A DNA stretch of 64,000 bases from assembly GCF_042242105.1 (NCBI RefSeq), contig NC_092018.1, forward strand, positions 26,716,167-26,780,166, given 5' to 3'. This DNA comes from Pempheris klunzingeri. Its lineage: Eukaryota > Chordata > Actinopteri > Acropomatiformes > Pempheridae. Below the pieces are notes generated by a model, which was not told where the DNA came from, made no database searches, and saw nothing but the letters and a program-made list of their open reading frames with translations. Made by a program: the position numbers and the translations under genes. Numbering within the stretch: the stretch's first letter is position 1; each line of letters starts with the position of its first letter. Positions 39,056 through 49,418 of this stretch are shown here, piece by piece.

Positions 39056-39409
39056 CTGCAGGTTCTGCAGATCTCTTGCGCCACCTGCTGTCTCATAGCT
39101 TTATTCATGTTTCTTACCCACTCTGGCTCCGGGCCTGGCCATAACTCACTGGCCTGGCGGGGGTGCACCAAAGTCCAGGTGTCCTCCTCCCACCCTGGGG
39201 AGAGAGAAAGGGGAGAGCTTTGAGGGGAACTTGGGTGAGCAGGATGGGAGACATCTGAGCAAGAGGCAGGGGAGAGGGAAGGGGAAGGAGAGCGACAGGA
39301 GGAGCCACAGTAAGAGCAGGAGAAACCGCAGGAAAGTTTATTGGGGCAGCAGGTAAAAGCTGGCCCTGCTGGGGTCTGGGACGGAGGAGTACAACCAGCA
39401 CTGAGCCAT
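39056..39409 (-). CDS. Candidate internal exon of an unidentified gene
   Basis: On the minus strand a good acceptor (GTGTTTTCCCTCAG) is followed by a 117-codon open frame ending at a perfect donor, CTGCAG then GTAAGT. The product is Cys/Ser/Pro-rich in its first half and ends with PEPEWVRNMNKAMRQQ, which looks protein-like. That end loosely recalls the C-terminal helix of chemokines (P-x-x-x-WV-x4-K), and a CC pair occurs earlier, but the expected later cysteines are missing, so I assign no family. No partner exon was found between 39.4 and 41.2 kb. It could be a real exon, a decayed one, or chance. Confidence 0.3.
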
Positions 39410-39411
39410 CT

Positions 39412-41264
39412 GAGGGAAAACACAAAGACAAGGTTCAGACCGCAGCTGATAACAAAAACTTTCTGGAAAAGTCATCACATCACATGTTGAAGCAAAAGTA
39501 TCAGTAACACAATAAAGGAAAACTCCATTAAAAGTAAACCTTTACAAGTACTTGCAGTGAAAAGTAGTGAAACGTCAAATGAATCCTGTCAGGTGTCAGC
39601 GTCCACTCATAGATCCTCCTGTGATGGCAAAGCTGTCCTACAATAACATCATAATAAAAGATAATAAGATGATAAAGACAATAAAGAGAATGAAATGCAT
39701 GAATGCATGTCTCACTATCTTACTAGTAGCATTACATGTACTTAAAAAAATACAACAAATACCCACATTAGCTGCTGCACATGTCCACACTGTCTCTGAA
39801 TGTATTCATTGTACACTGTTCAGACTGTTAATACTGTCCATTCTGGACATTTATCAACTGTTTGTAACCATTTCTTTATCATAATGCTTTTCTTTAAAAA
39901 CAGAGTGACCTGAATGTCCATTAATTCCAAATATTCAGGCCTCCGTTATATTTAACACTCGTATAAAATGCCACACACACTGGGGTAGGATTTGGCTGGT
40001 ATTCTTCAGGTCTTACTTTTTTAGGGTAACTGTTTTTAGGGTTTCAGCTTCACTTTCCAAGTTTATAGTGGATTACAAAGTGAAATGCACATGATGTTGA
40101 ATCAGGTCACAAACCCACAAAAGCTTGGTTTTGAGTCCAGATGATTTAGGGAGCTTTGCAATTTGTCTTAGCAAACTATGAAATATCTGCATCATGTGAC
40201 TCTGAGACAACATGTCATCTGTCGCTCACTGCTGAAACTAGAACAGAACACAACGAAAAACTAAAACTTCATGGTGTAGTGCAATGAACTTTATACTGAA
40301 GGGTGGCAGCTTTATTAGTCATGACTGAAGGCTCTATATTGTAGGAAAATGTCATTTTCAGATGTGAAAATGTTCCTGCCATACCTCCTCTCTGTTTGAA
40401 GCAGAGGGACCAAGTCACTGTTTAGCAAGTCAAGAATCACTCGTCCCAAATCATTTCCCAAGTCCTAAACTCTGAGTGTTGGTGTAGCAGGGCGCTGCAC
40501 AAAGGTCCACCACCCATTCATATTCATTTAACTTCATTACTACACCTGCTGTAACATTAAAGGCTCATTAAAAGCTAATAATCCCTCACACATGAGACAC
40601 AGCCAGAAGTGGAAAAGCTTACTGATTGCTATAGGAGGACAAAAAAATACATATTTTTTCTCTGCTGATGGATGGAAAAAAAGCTAATCACCAGTCACTT
40701 AGGCCACATACTGTTCACTACTCTTTGTTGAAACATCAAACTGATGCTGTCAGGAACTTTAAATGCACTAAATTACACTTTAGTCTTCCAGCAGTTATAG
40801 TAAGAAAACCGCGCTGTACATGAGGTCATCAAATATCCTGTAGGAAACAGCTGCGTTTTCTTCTCTGCGTTTCGTCATGTAGCGCTCAAACAGGCCAAGC
40901 TGTGATGTGATGTGACTCAATCCTTAGCCAGACCTAAGCAAAAACAGATCAGCTGTTCCATTCGGCATCAAAGACAATGAGTGGGAGCTTTGGAGGCAAC
41001 ATGTAGAATTTCTTGCGTGGTGAAAATATTCAAAGTTTGAAACTTCTGGGAAATAAATCAAAACCATGTTGGGAATTTAAATCCACAAGAGTGAGACACT
41101 GAGGTGGAATCTGTATTTGAAACACTACAAATTAGGTGTTGTAGCATAAAACAGCACAGAGAAACTTAAGAGGTTGAGCAGAAAACTTAGTTAGTAGAGT
41201 AAAATAGTTTGTATTTCTCATGTGGATATAAATCCTGTCACACAGTAACCACAGCCACTACCAT
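39412..41264. other. Spacer downstream of gnrh1
   Basis: No coding exon was recognised. A stretch near 39,525-39,560 (AAGTACTTGCAGTGAAAAGTA) resembles an abundant teleost short repeat also seen around 53.9 kb. Confidence 0.45.
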
Positions 41265-41279
41265 GTGCTAATATTATCA

Positions 41280-41285
41280 TTTATT
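41280..41285 (-). terminator. Poly(A) signal AATAAA of gnrh1
   Basis: TTTATT on the plus strand is AATAAA in gnrh1 orientation, 18 nt after the stop codon, implying a very short 3' UTR. Confidence 0.6.
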
Positions 41286-41303
41286 GTAGAGATCAGATAG
41301 TCA

Positions 41304-41788
41304 TCATTTTTTATATGTTCTGTGTCCGTTTTCCCTGTCGGTGACGCTGCCCTACGGAGGAAGAGAGATTAGATTTGTGAGGATAAATCAAAACCTCTGG
41401 GCAGTTTTGGCAGATGCATCAAAAACAGACAAAACAGAACTGCACTGATTTACAAATCAGCAAAACGTACAAGAAATCCTTTCATTCTGCACATTTTGGC
41501 AAAAGGGGACTCCTCCTCACAGCCCAGAACACTGCAGGGCGCGTCCACGTGGGGGAAGCCCTCATCCATCTGCTGCAGAGAGACAAACATCACAGTGAGT
41601 TTGCACTGAAGGGAAGAGGAGCGGCCGACGTGAGACCGGCGAATGCTTACATTGCTCAGTGTGTGCGAGAGGCCGACCAGATCCCTCTTCCCTCCTGGAC
41701 TCAGGCCGTAGGACCAGTGCTGACAGCAGCCCTGTGACAGGACTGATCCCGCTAGCAGCAGCCACAGCGCCAACGTCTGCGTGGTCAT
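41304..41788 (-). CDS. gnrh1: Prepro-gonadotropin-releasing hormone 1 (seabream-type GnRH)
   Basis: Coding exons in transcript order are 41788-41651, 41569-41471 and 41351-41304, giving 94 residues. A hydrophobic signal peptide (1-22, ending in CC) is followed by the decapeptide QHWSYGLSPG (23-32, genomic 41,693-41,722). Gly33-Lys34-Arg35 then provides amidation and dibasic cleavage, and a 59-residue GnRH-associated peptide ends in YKK. This is the seabream GnRH of percomorph preoptic neurons, which drives pituitary gonadotropin release. A non-coding first exon (41,937 to about 41,985) splices to an acceptor one base before the ATG, the usual four-exon GnRH layout. The associated peptide has three cysteines; the third (KMCRMKG) stands where related fish have Tyr as I recall. 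The second exon could alternatively start at CAG, adding one Gln. kctd9 is the upstream neighbour in the same orientation, as in human. Confidence 0.96.
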
Positions 41789-41936
41789 TCTGAGGGAGAA
41801 AAGGCTTCAAATTCATACAAACACAATACTGATTTTTCCCATTTCTTTAGTTTAACCCCAAAATACTGCCATAGTGGTCCACCCTAATCAACACTAGTCA
41901 GAGGAACAGTACTCAGCCCATCGCTGACGTCTTTAC

Positions 41937-42015
41937 CTTCTGTGGAGGAGGCAGGTTTCTCTGTTTTGTTCTTGTCTGTTGTCCTGCTGCACAATATTTC
42001 CTGAGGTTTATATAA
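41937..42015 (-). promoter_or_regulatory. gnrh1 TATA box and non-coding exon 1
   Basis: On the minus strand TTATATAAA (42,007-42,015) lies about 30 nt before the probable transcription start near 41,980-41,985. Exon 1 ends at 41,937 before the donor GTAAAG. The TATA-to-exon spacing and non-coding first exon agree with known fish gnrh1 genes. Confidence 0.75.
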
Positions 42016-42168
42016 CACGGCCTCCCTTCCTCTCAGCCCGTCACTTCACTCCAGGGGGGCAGCAAAGTGGGATGAAGCAACACTTCTTGGCGACCCCGCA
42101 GAGCTGTTTAAAAGATCACACTTGATAGGTCTTTTTTTTTGCCCTTCCTCTCGAAAAGATCAAGCTAA

Positions 42169-42174
42169 CACGTG
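42169..42174 (-). promoter_or_regulatory. E-box CACGTG upstream of gnrh1
   Basis: A palindromic CACGTG followed by AC lies about 155 bp upstream of the TATA box. It is the type bound by USF or CLOCK/BMAL proteins. It is motif evidence only. Confidence 0.35.
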
Positions 42175-42179
42175 ACGAG

Positions 42180-43270
42180 CTTTGGCCACTAAACTATTTC
42201 CTGTCGTTTTCTGGTGCTTTTGTGATGCAGTTTGAATGAACAAAACACTCATTCAGTCTCGCAGACACAGAAAATGATTAAAAATCAGACGACAAAGTCA
42301 TTTTCTTCTTCTTCTTCATTGCAGTTTATTTTTAACAGTCATTTATGGAAATATATTTCCACAGTCGAGTGCAATAATCATAGGGGGAGACTTACAGCGC
42401 TCCCCGTCTCTGACACAAATCCAACCATTGCTCCATATTGCATTCAGTGAGATGTATTAAAATAAATAACCTAAAGTCTTCCTATGATTTTCACGCTCAG
42501 GGTGAAATACACAATATGATTGCCTTCATCAGTCATTCTCACAGGCTGGGTACCTACTGTCCAACTGAGTGAATAGTATTGCATCAGAGCAGCTTTGAGC
42601 TACAGCTACAGAAACCTCACCGATCAGAGAAGAGCACGGGTCTTCACACATGCAAACGAGAACTGAAGTGACGACACCTGCCTACTCTAACAATGATTAT
42701 TTTGGAAGTTTTGGAAACACTGGATTTGATTTACACACGATTAAAAGCACCAAACATTTTTTGGTGAGAAGGTATAACATCATACAAGTTAACATATACT
42801 TGTGCAAATAAGTTCAAAAGCATGGTTAAGTGATATATGCAGATACACGGAGCAGGCCTCCCACTGCGACAGCATGAACACGTGAAAATGGCTTTCTGTT
42901 ACAGCACTCCAGAGTGGGATTCTTTTCTTACAATAGGAATCGGAATAATAATGAATGACATACGCCAACGTTACAATAAGCAGTGCCACAGTCAAACGCA
43001 TGCAGCTGTGGATCACTCACACACCAGATTTAAAAAAAAGAAAACAAGAGGTAGATTCACAGAGCGCAAAACAAAGGAAAGCTTTTTAAGAACATAATAT
43101 TTCCAAGTAGGAAACCTCACAGCTGTAAATCATGTATTGCATACCCAAGCTGTGTTTCTACCGAGCCTGTCGCATAGTTTTGTGGTGCACTAACAGCACT
43201 TTTAGCCTTTTAGACTGTGCTATTATTATGGCTTTGGCTTGCATTGCTTCCTTTATTATATGTTGAATCC
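42180..43270. other. gnrh1 upstream region / kctd9 downstream region
   Basis: No coding exon was found. This is the distal gnrh1 promoter and possibly part of the kctd9 3' region. No clear kctd9 poly(A) signal stands out. Confidence 0.4.
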
Positions 43271-43276
43271 AGCAAA

Positions 43277-44016
43277 TTTTAAGGGTAATTCCAGTGTTTG
43301 TAAATCTGGAGCCCATTTCTTTACACATTTTGGTGTCTAAATGACTAGTAGGCACAAAAAGTGTTAGGAATGGTCCAGCGTGTCGCCTCAGCTGGCAGCC
43401 GGGAAACAGGCTGCAACCAAACATTAATCCTTGAGGGCATCTGCAGCAATCAAAGAACGTCCACAACAGGTACTTGGTTTTGCGCCTGACCGGCTCAGAT
43501 TGTTAGTCTAAAGGATCCCCACAGAGATAGACCTTTGTTAATGTGCAAGACCCTTTTCTTTATTCATAAACAACCATCATATCGCTCTCACCAGACTTGA
43601 GAAAAGCAGTCATTTTACCTTGCAGAACACAGGACTTTGTGTGAGTTTTGGTACGAAGTTGCAAAGTCAACAACAAACAAATTAAACGACTGAAGTAAAA
43701 TTACTGTTTTTGTCAAGTCTGGTGGCTTTGAAAGGCTGTTTCCAGTTAGACAAAAAAGGCTGTTCCTCTTTGACAAAAAGGTTTATATCTGTAGAGATAA
43801 TGTTGTCAGATGCTTTAAATACCAATCTGTGCTTGTCAGTGGAAATAACAAACTCTTTTAGTGAACATACTTTGACAGGCACGGTTTCCCCTCAAGGATC
43901 ACGTTGCAGCCATTGCAGCTTGTTTCACGGCCGCCTGCCAAAGCTTCTTGTGCCAACAGGTCATTTAGACACAAAAAATAGGGCCCAGGTTTAAAAATAC
44001 CACAACTACCTTTTAA
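43277..44016. mobile_element. Foldback DNA element with about 300-bp inverted arms
   Basis: The left arm has GTGTCTAAATGAC..GGCACAA, GGCTGCAA and ATCCTTGAGGG (43,330-43,440). The right arm carries their reverse complements CCCTCAAGGAT, TTGCAGC and TTGTGCC..GTCATTTAGACAC (43,890-43,975). Outer ends pair TTTTAAGGGTAATTCC with a decayed GGTAGTTGTGG complement. The inner sequences CCACAGAGATAGACCTTTGT and TTTATATCTGTAGAGAT also pair. The element is about 740 bp, non-coding, and looks like a non-autonomous DNA transposon common in percomorph genomes; its family was not determined. Confidence 0.7.
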
Positions 44017-44521
44017 GTTACATACTTAAAGAGTAATATATAACAACACAGTTATTGGTAAGTGACCCCTTCTATTTCTGCTACAGCAGCATTCAGTGAA
44101 GCTCAGCGCTCTGAACTTTACTGCAAACAGAAAATATGAATTTGACTCCGATTAACATGTAATATAAACAATAATATAAAGTGAATATAGACTGTGTTAA
44201 ACATTAAATGAGTATAGTCATTGGATTGCGTCCAGACACATCTACATACACTAGGAACATTATTTTGTTTTGGTGATATATGCAGCTGAACATTTAAAAA
44301 CACCCTACCATACAAACATACATGGACAACCCTGAATAAATTCTAGTGCAAGATATTTAAAGCTAACATAATATAGGTGGAATGCCAGGGATGTGCATAC
44401 AAGTACCTGCACTGCAGACAGGTAAAGAGAGATTCAAAGTAGTAGTGTAGGAGAGGCTGGAGGAAAAGAGCAATAAAGTAGCCAGCTGTGGTCCACACCA
44501 GATGTGCAGGTGCGTGCCAAG

Positions 44522-47500
44522 TTATCTGACGCTCTGTGACATGTGCAGAGGGGTCAGCATCTCTTCAAAAATGGCTCCTTTCACATTGGACCCTCTCAGG
44601 TTGGCTTCTTGTAGATCGCAGCCAGAAAGGTCACAGTTCTGCAAAAAAAGGCGGCAGAGACACGACAGTGAGGCATAAGGATAAAAAAACCTGAAGAAGT
44701 ATCATATATTATAAATGTTATACAGAAGCAGGCTGTAAAACATTCAGACACATTCAGTGGAAAATTGGCAGGGTTTTTCCATGATCAATTAAGCTGCCTA
44801 TACATTTCCTTTGAACCATTTTGTCTATGAAATGCATGAAAATAGTGAAAACAACACTAAAATCATTTTTGCATTAATGTATGACTTCAATGAATTATCA
44901 GAATTGCTGCTGATTATTTTAGTGAAACTTTACATATCTCAAACAGAAGTCTCAAACATAAACAACCTGAAGCAGAAAAACCACTGAGCCACTCTCTGTA
45001 CCTATTATTGTTTTTCTATGTCTATATCAGGAAAGCTCAACCTTGGGTTCACTTAAAATATGGGGATTCTGCTGCTGAGCTTTCAGGCATGAAGCCACTG
45101 TGGCAAAGGATTTGGGATGCACTATAATATATAGCACACAGCATATATTAAAAATAAAACTATTCATTCAGATGTGCATTGCTTCGTCCCCTTTGGCCCG
45201 GGATGGTAGGACTGCCAGCCGAGTCAACATGAACATTTTTAGAGATAATCCCCTCTGAGAGCCCTGACTCACCTCCAGATCAGTCCCTGCTAAAGTGGCT
45301 CCCCGCAGGTTACAATTCTTCAGTTTTGCATTTTTTAGAGTGGCCACACGCAGGTTGATGCCGGTCATTTGGCTTCCTTCCATGTCGACTCCTTTCAGGT
45401 TAGCACCTGATCACGAAAACATTTGGTTAACACGCGACTACAAGTGTAAAACTAGCTCTATATTAGGTCAAACTTGTGATGGATTACCTTCCAGGTTGGC
45501 CTTCAGTCCAGATGGATCTTCAAAATTGCAGCCTTTGAGAGAAGCTCCCTCGGCATTAGAGCAGAGCATCTTCACCCCTTGTAAGTTGGCACCCTTCAAA
45601 AGACAACACAAAGAGCTCAAGCACTCATAATGTTCTTGCTCATTCATATCGAGTTACGTCCGACTAGAAATGTGTGAAAAAACAGTCTGCCTGTTAATTC
45701 TTTAATGAGGTGAATGTGAGAGTAGGTGTGTGTCATCGGCAAACATGTTTAGGGACAGAATGGCCCTTCCTCCACACATCTGAGGGGGCAGCAGGTTAAG
45801 CGGCCAAAAACCAAGCAGGTCGGCGTGCCTGCTGATACCGTGAGCTTTCAGACTTACATCCAGGTTGGCTCCGGAAAGATCCGCCCGCTCCAGATTGGAA
45901 CAGCACAGGTTGGCGTGCGTCAGATTGCAGCGGCTGAGATTGGCCATCTTAAAATTGATGTAACGCAAATCAAGTCGGGACAGATCAGCGCCACTGAAAT
46001 TAAGACCCTAAAAACAGTAAGAGTGATAGTTAAATATTGATTTGACATAGTGATGTGATGGGATGAATGAAAATGTGTTTGTGTCGCTGGACCTGACAGC
46101 GGAGCTCTGACTTGGTGGGTGTTGCCAGGAGAAAACGAACAAACTCCTTGCGGGAAATGGGAGAGTGGTCTTCTGGTGGCTGTGAGTTCTGTAGTCAAAG
46201 TAAACATGTGGGTGAGTCACGCTGCATTCAAGGGAGCGATCACGGTGCTAAACTATATACCACGCTTCATATCACCTTGATTGCTACTTCCAGCTGTTCA
46301 GCAAGTTGCTCAATTCCAAAGAACCGAGCCTCCTCGAGGACACCTGGAAGACATTTAGGACAATGGTACCGGTCCGTGCTAATTTTGAGCTCGACTCCAC
46401 CATTAAGGATTCATCAAAACGCTCACCCCGTATATTTATGCCTTCATTGATAATGAGCTGTCCATGTCTCAAGTAGTTGAGAATGGGCTCGAAGTATTCG
46501 GGGCTGCGGTCGATTAGATAAGCCCCGTGCTCATCCCGCTTGTTCCCCCACACATCTGGAGCAAACACAGAGGTTGACGAAGCCCGTTCAAAAAGGTGGA
46601 TCACAAAAAACTAACATCTAATGCTTACTGATTGGCTAGTCATAACTTACCTTTCTCTCGAAACATGTGGGCGAGCATGCTCTCTGGCTCTTTGCTGACC
46701 AAGGTGCTCCTGAACACACCACGGACGCAGAAGAAGACAATGAACAAAATGTAACTACAACAGAGTAAAACGATGATTCATGTGTCATCTGCAGTGTGTT
46801 TATTATTGGTAAGAACTGCCTGACGACCACAGTTACCTGGTGGTGGTGAAGGGACGACCCCCGATATTAAGTGTCAGCCAATCGGTGTGAGCTCCATGCT
46901 GATCAGATGTCACCTTGGCTTCATTTTGAGGGTCTGTGACATTGACAAAGACAAAAGAAGAACAACTCTCTGAGGCCACTTTCACTAAGAGTTAATGAGG
47001 CTCCTGCAGCAGACTTGACCTGCAGCACTCACCAATAAACGGATCTCCTTCTGACACATACAGCACGTCGTCATCTCTGTTGGAAACACAAGAAGCAGGT
47101 GTCTGAATGAGCAGACATGTCACGGTGCACTCAGAAACATCCTCATCCTCATCATCATCATCATCATCCTGTGAGCTTACCTTATGAGGGCGATGTCATC
47201 TATGAGGCCACCCTTTCCATTGTACAAACAGGACGCTTTGATTCCTAATTTATTGCTTGCTACGGACAGTAAGTCGGACAAAGTCCCGTACACTGCTACA
47301 ACCTGGAAGGCAAAGATTAAATCGGTGGGTTGTTGAGGATTTAAGCCTGAAACAAAACGGGTCATTCTTCCTTAATGACACCAGATTAATGAGCCTCAGT
47401 TAGCAGTGTAAACGAGGCTAGTCTACCAGTTTGGAACAAGTGTGGACAGACTAACCTTTACCGTGACTTTACATGAGTATTGTTGATAACACATTAGTAA

Positions 47501-47654
47501 CTACAGTGTAAAAACAAGCGTTGGTTAATGTTAGCTGACGTTACAATGGAAAAAGCCAGTCATTCTGCGGCCCAGACTCCAACACTTAACTACTTATCTC
47601 ACCCACCTTTCCATTTTTAGATGTCCCGTTAATAAATAAGGTGACTCTTCTCAT
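44522..47654 (-). CDS. kctd9: BTB/pentapeptide-repeat protein KCTD9
   Basis: Twelve exons in transcript order are 47654-47607, 47302-47181, 47076-47033, 46933-46837, 46709-46651, 46555-46427, 46343-46276, 46188-46093, 46007-45858, 45593-45488, 45406-45273 and 44638-44522. They total 1,170 nt, or 389 residues, the human length as I recall. The start [16 protein letters not shown] opens an N-terminal KHA/ubiquitin-like fold (to about residue 75). The BTB/T1 domain covers about 85-185 ([28 protein letters not shown]). A pentapeptide-repeat helix (A-D/N-L-x-x) runs from about 225 to 370, including [20 protein letters not shown]. The C-terminus is HMSQSVR. KCTD9 is reported as a CUL3-binding substrate adaptor with a five-subunit BTB ring. 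All boundaries obey GT..AG, and no defects are seen. A (ATC)n tract lies in intron 2. It shares an intergenic promoter region with ankrd39. Confidence 0.96.
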
Positions 47655-48489
47655 TCTTTAGGCGCTTTGGTTGTGAGTGCTTTGTTACAATTGCAAACAA
47701 ATAGTGTGTTTGCCAGCTAACGCTTGCTCGCCGATTCAAGCAGGCTAGCTAGCTGCACCAGACAACAACACGAGACAAAAGGTGCCTTCAGGTGTCGTCG
47801 GAAAAAGCAGAATAGTATGAGGTTGCACCCATAAGGTTCAATATATCAGTCTTTCGAACACATTTATAATATTTATTATCAGCGTATAACGTACATGAAT
47901 TGTAGAAGATGTAATATAGGTCTCCAAAAGGAGGGAAAGATCATATGATTGATTAATAACAAAAGTAATAATTTCGATTTTGGTGATGTATAAGTAATTA
48001 AAATGATTTTAATATGCAACAGTTCGTTTATTACACTCATTAAGCCGCCAAAGCAAAATGCTATATGCCGCCTGTTGTTTTTTCTAAAAAATCCTAGGAT
48101 GTGTGTCCACCAAATCAGAGGGCCCTTGAAGGGAGCCTTCTGACTGCAGCTCTGTCATTGGTCGAAGCGTTTATACGTAAGCACGTTTGCTTCTTACGTC
48201 CGGTGGTCTATGGTTGAAACGTTTGGCCGTCCTGCAGTACGTTTGTTTTTATCAAGCAAAAGTAATGGTGCTTCATGATGTTTCAACTTATATCTGAGTT
48301 ATCATATAACATTTGTATCGTTCGGTTCAACTGGTGGTGCTGATGGTGCACCACTAAGTTGATGATAGAAGAAGAAACACGGAACTGTCAGTCAGCTCGG
48401 TGTTAATTCATCCATTTAACCCAGAAGCACTTGTGTTCAGGTTTGAATCAATCTGACTCGTTTATATTCCGCTTACGCCAAATAACACG
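47655..48489. promoter_or_regulatory. Shared (bidirectional) promoter region of kctd9 and ankrd39
   Basis: The two start codons face away from each other 835 bp apart. The region contains an inverted CCAAT box (ATTGG, 48,157-48,161) and an inverted repeat ACGTAAG (48,175-48,181) / CTTACGT (48,193-48,199), whose arms are CRE/ATF-like. Near kctd9 there is a GCTAGCTAGC-rich leader stretch. Transcription starts were not determined. Confidence 0.5.
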
Positions 48490-49418
48490 ATGGCCTCCGA
48501 CACACACCGTTGTTCGTGCTGCTCTCATCCAGCCTCCGCTCCCAGTGTTCACCAGACCCTGAGTGAAATGGATTTTGAACGAGGTTTGCATTCATGTCTC
48601 CTGTAGTTTCATGTAGAGTTCAGCCACCGTGGTACTAACAGAAGTGAAGGCCTCCTCCAGCTGTCAGGATCTGACCTTTCATTAAATGACTGTTGATGGT
48701 TTGACTGATCTGTCAGTGAAGTGCAGCCCTGTGTTGTGTCTCAGGTATCTGGTCTGCTGCAATGGATGGAGACCTGCAGAGGGTCCAGTCTTTAGTCCTG
48801 AAGGGCACAGACCCCAACCTGAGAGACGCAGCTGGATATGCGGCTCTGGTGAGTTTGCTGGGAAGAATTTAGGCTGTAAGTGCTGTAGTGTCCACTGCTG
48901 ACACTGCTGTATCTAAACTCCTGTATTTTCTGTGTGTGTGTGTGTGTGTGTTATGTTCCCAGCACTATGCAAGTCGCAGTGGTCATCTTGCCGTGTGCAA
49001 GTTTCTCCTCGAGAATGGTGCTTGTGCATCTCCACAGACACCAGGCGGTGCCACACCACTCCATCGATCATGTTACTGCGGTCATCTGGACGTGGTGAGC
49101 CTCCTGCTGCGCCACAGAGCCGATCCATCCCTCTGTGACGACGACGGTGCATCCCCTTTGCACAAGGTACACAACTGCCAGCACTAACACGATGAAACCA
49201 TTTCCAGAGAGGCAGTTTGATGATCGTTGAGGCGATGCCTGTTCTTGTTATTCTGCTAAATGTTTGAGCAGGCTGCAGAACGGGGTCATGAAGAGGTGTG
49301 TCGGCTGCTTCTGGAGCACTGTCCAGAACTCTGCAGCCAGGTGAACAAGCGACTCCAGCTGCCCTACCAGCTGGCACCGCAGGGAGATCTGCAGGAGCTC
49401 CTAAAAGCACCTCGGTGA
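48490..49418 (+). CDS. ankrd39: Ankyrin repeat domain-containing protein 39
   Basis: Exons are 48490-48583, 48745-48848, 48963-49166 and 49272-49418, in frame to 182 residues (human about 183 as I recall). The N-terminus has a Cys-rich CSCCSHP motif and the family signature [16 protein letters not shown]. Four ankyrin repeats follow: about residues 32-59, 62-93 ([20 protein letters not shown]), 94-126 ([20 protein letters not shown]) and 127-158 ([20 protein letters not shown]). The function is poorly known; it is a small presumed protein-interaction module. Exon 3 is 204 nt, a multiple of three, and its acceptor follows a (TG)10 tract by 12 nt. The poly(A) site is unclear (ATTAAA near 49,706). 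Confidence 0.94.
48931..48950 (+). repeat. (TG)10 tract in ankrd39 intron 2
   Basis: Twenty nt of TG end 12 nt before the exon 3 boundary at 48,963, in the place of the normal polypyrimidine tract. Confidence 0.9.
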
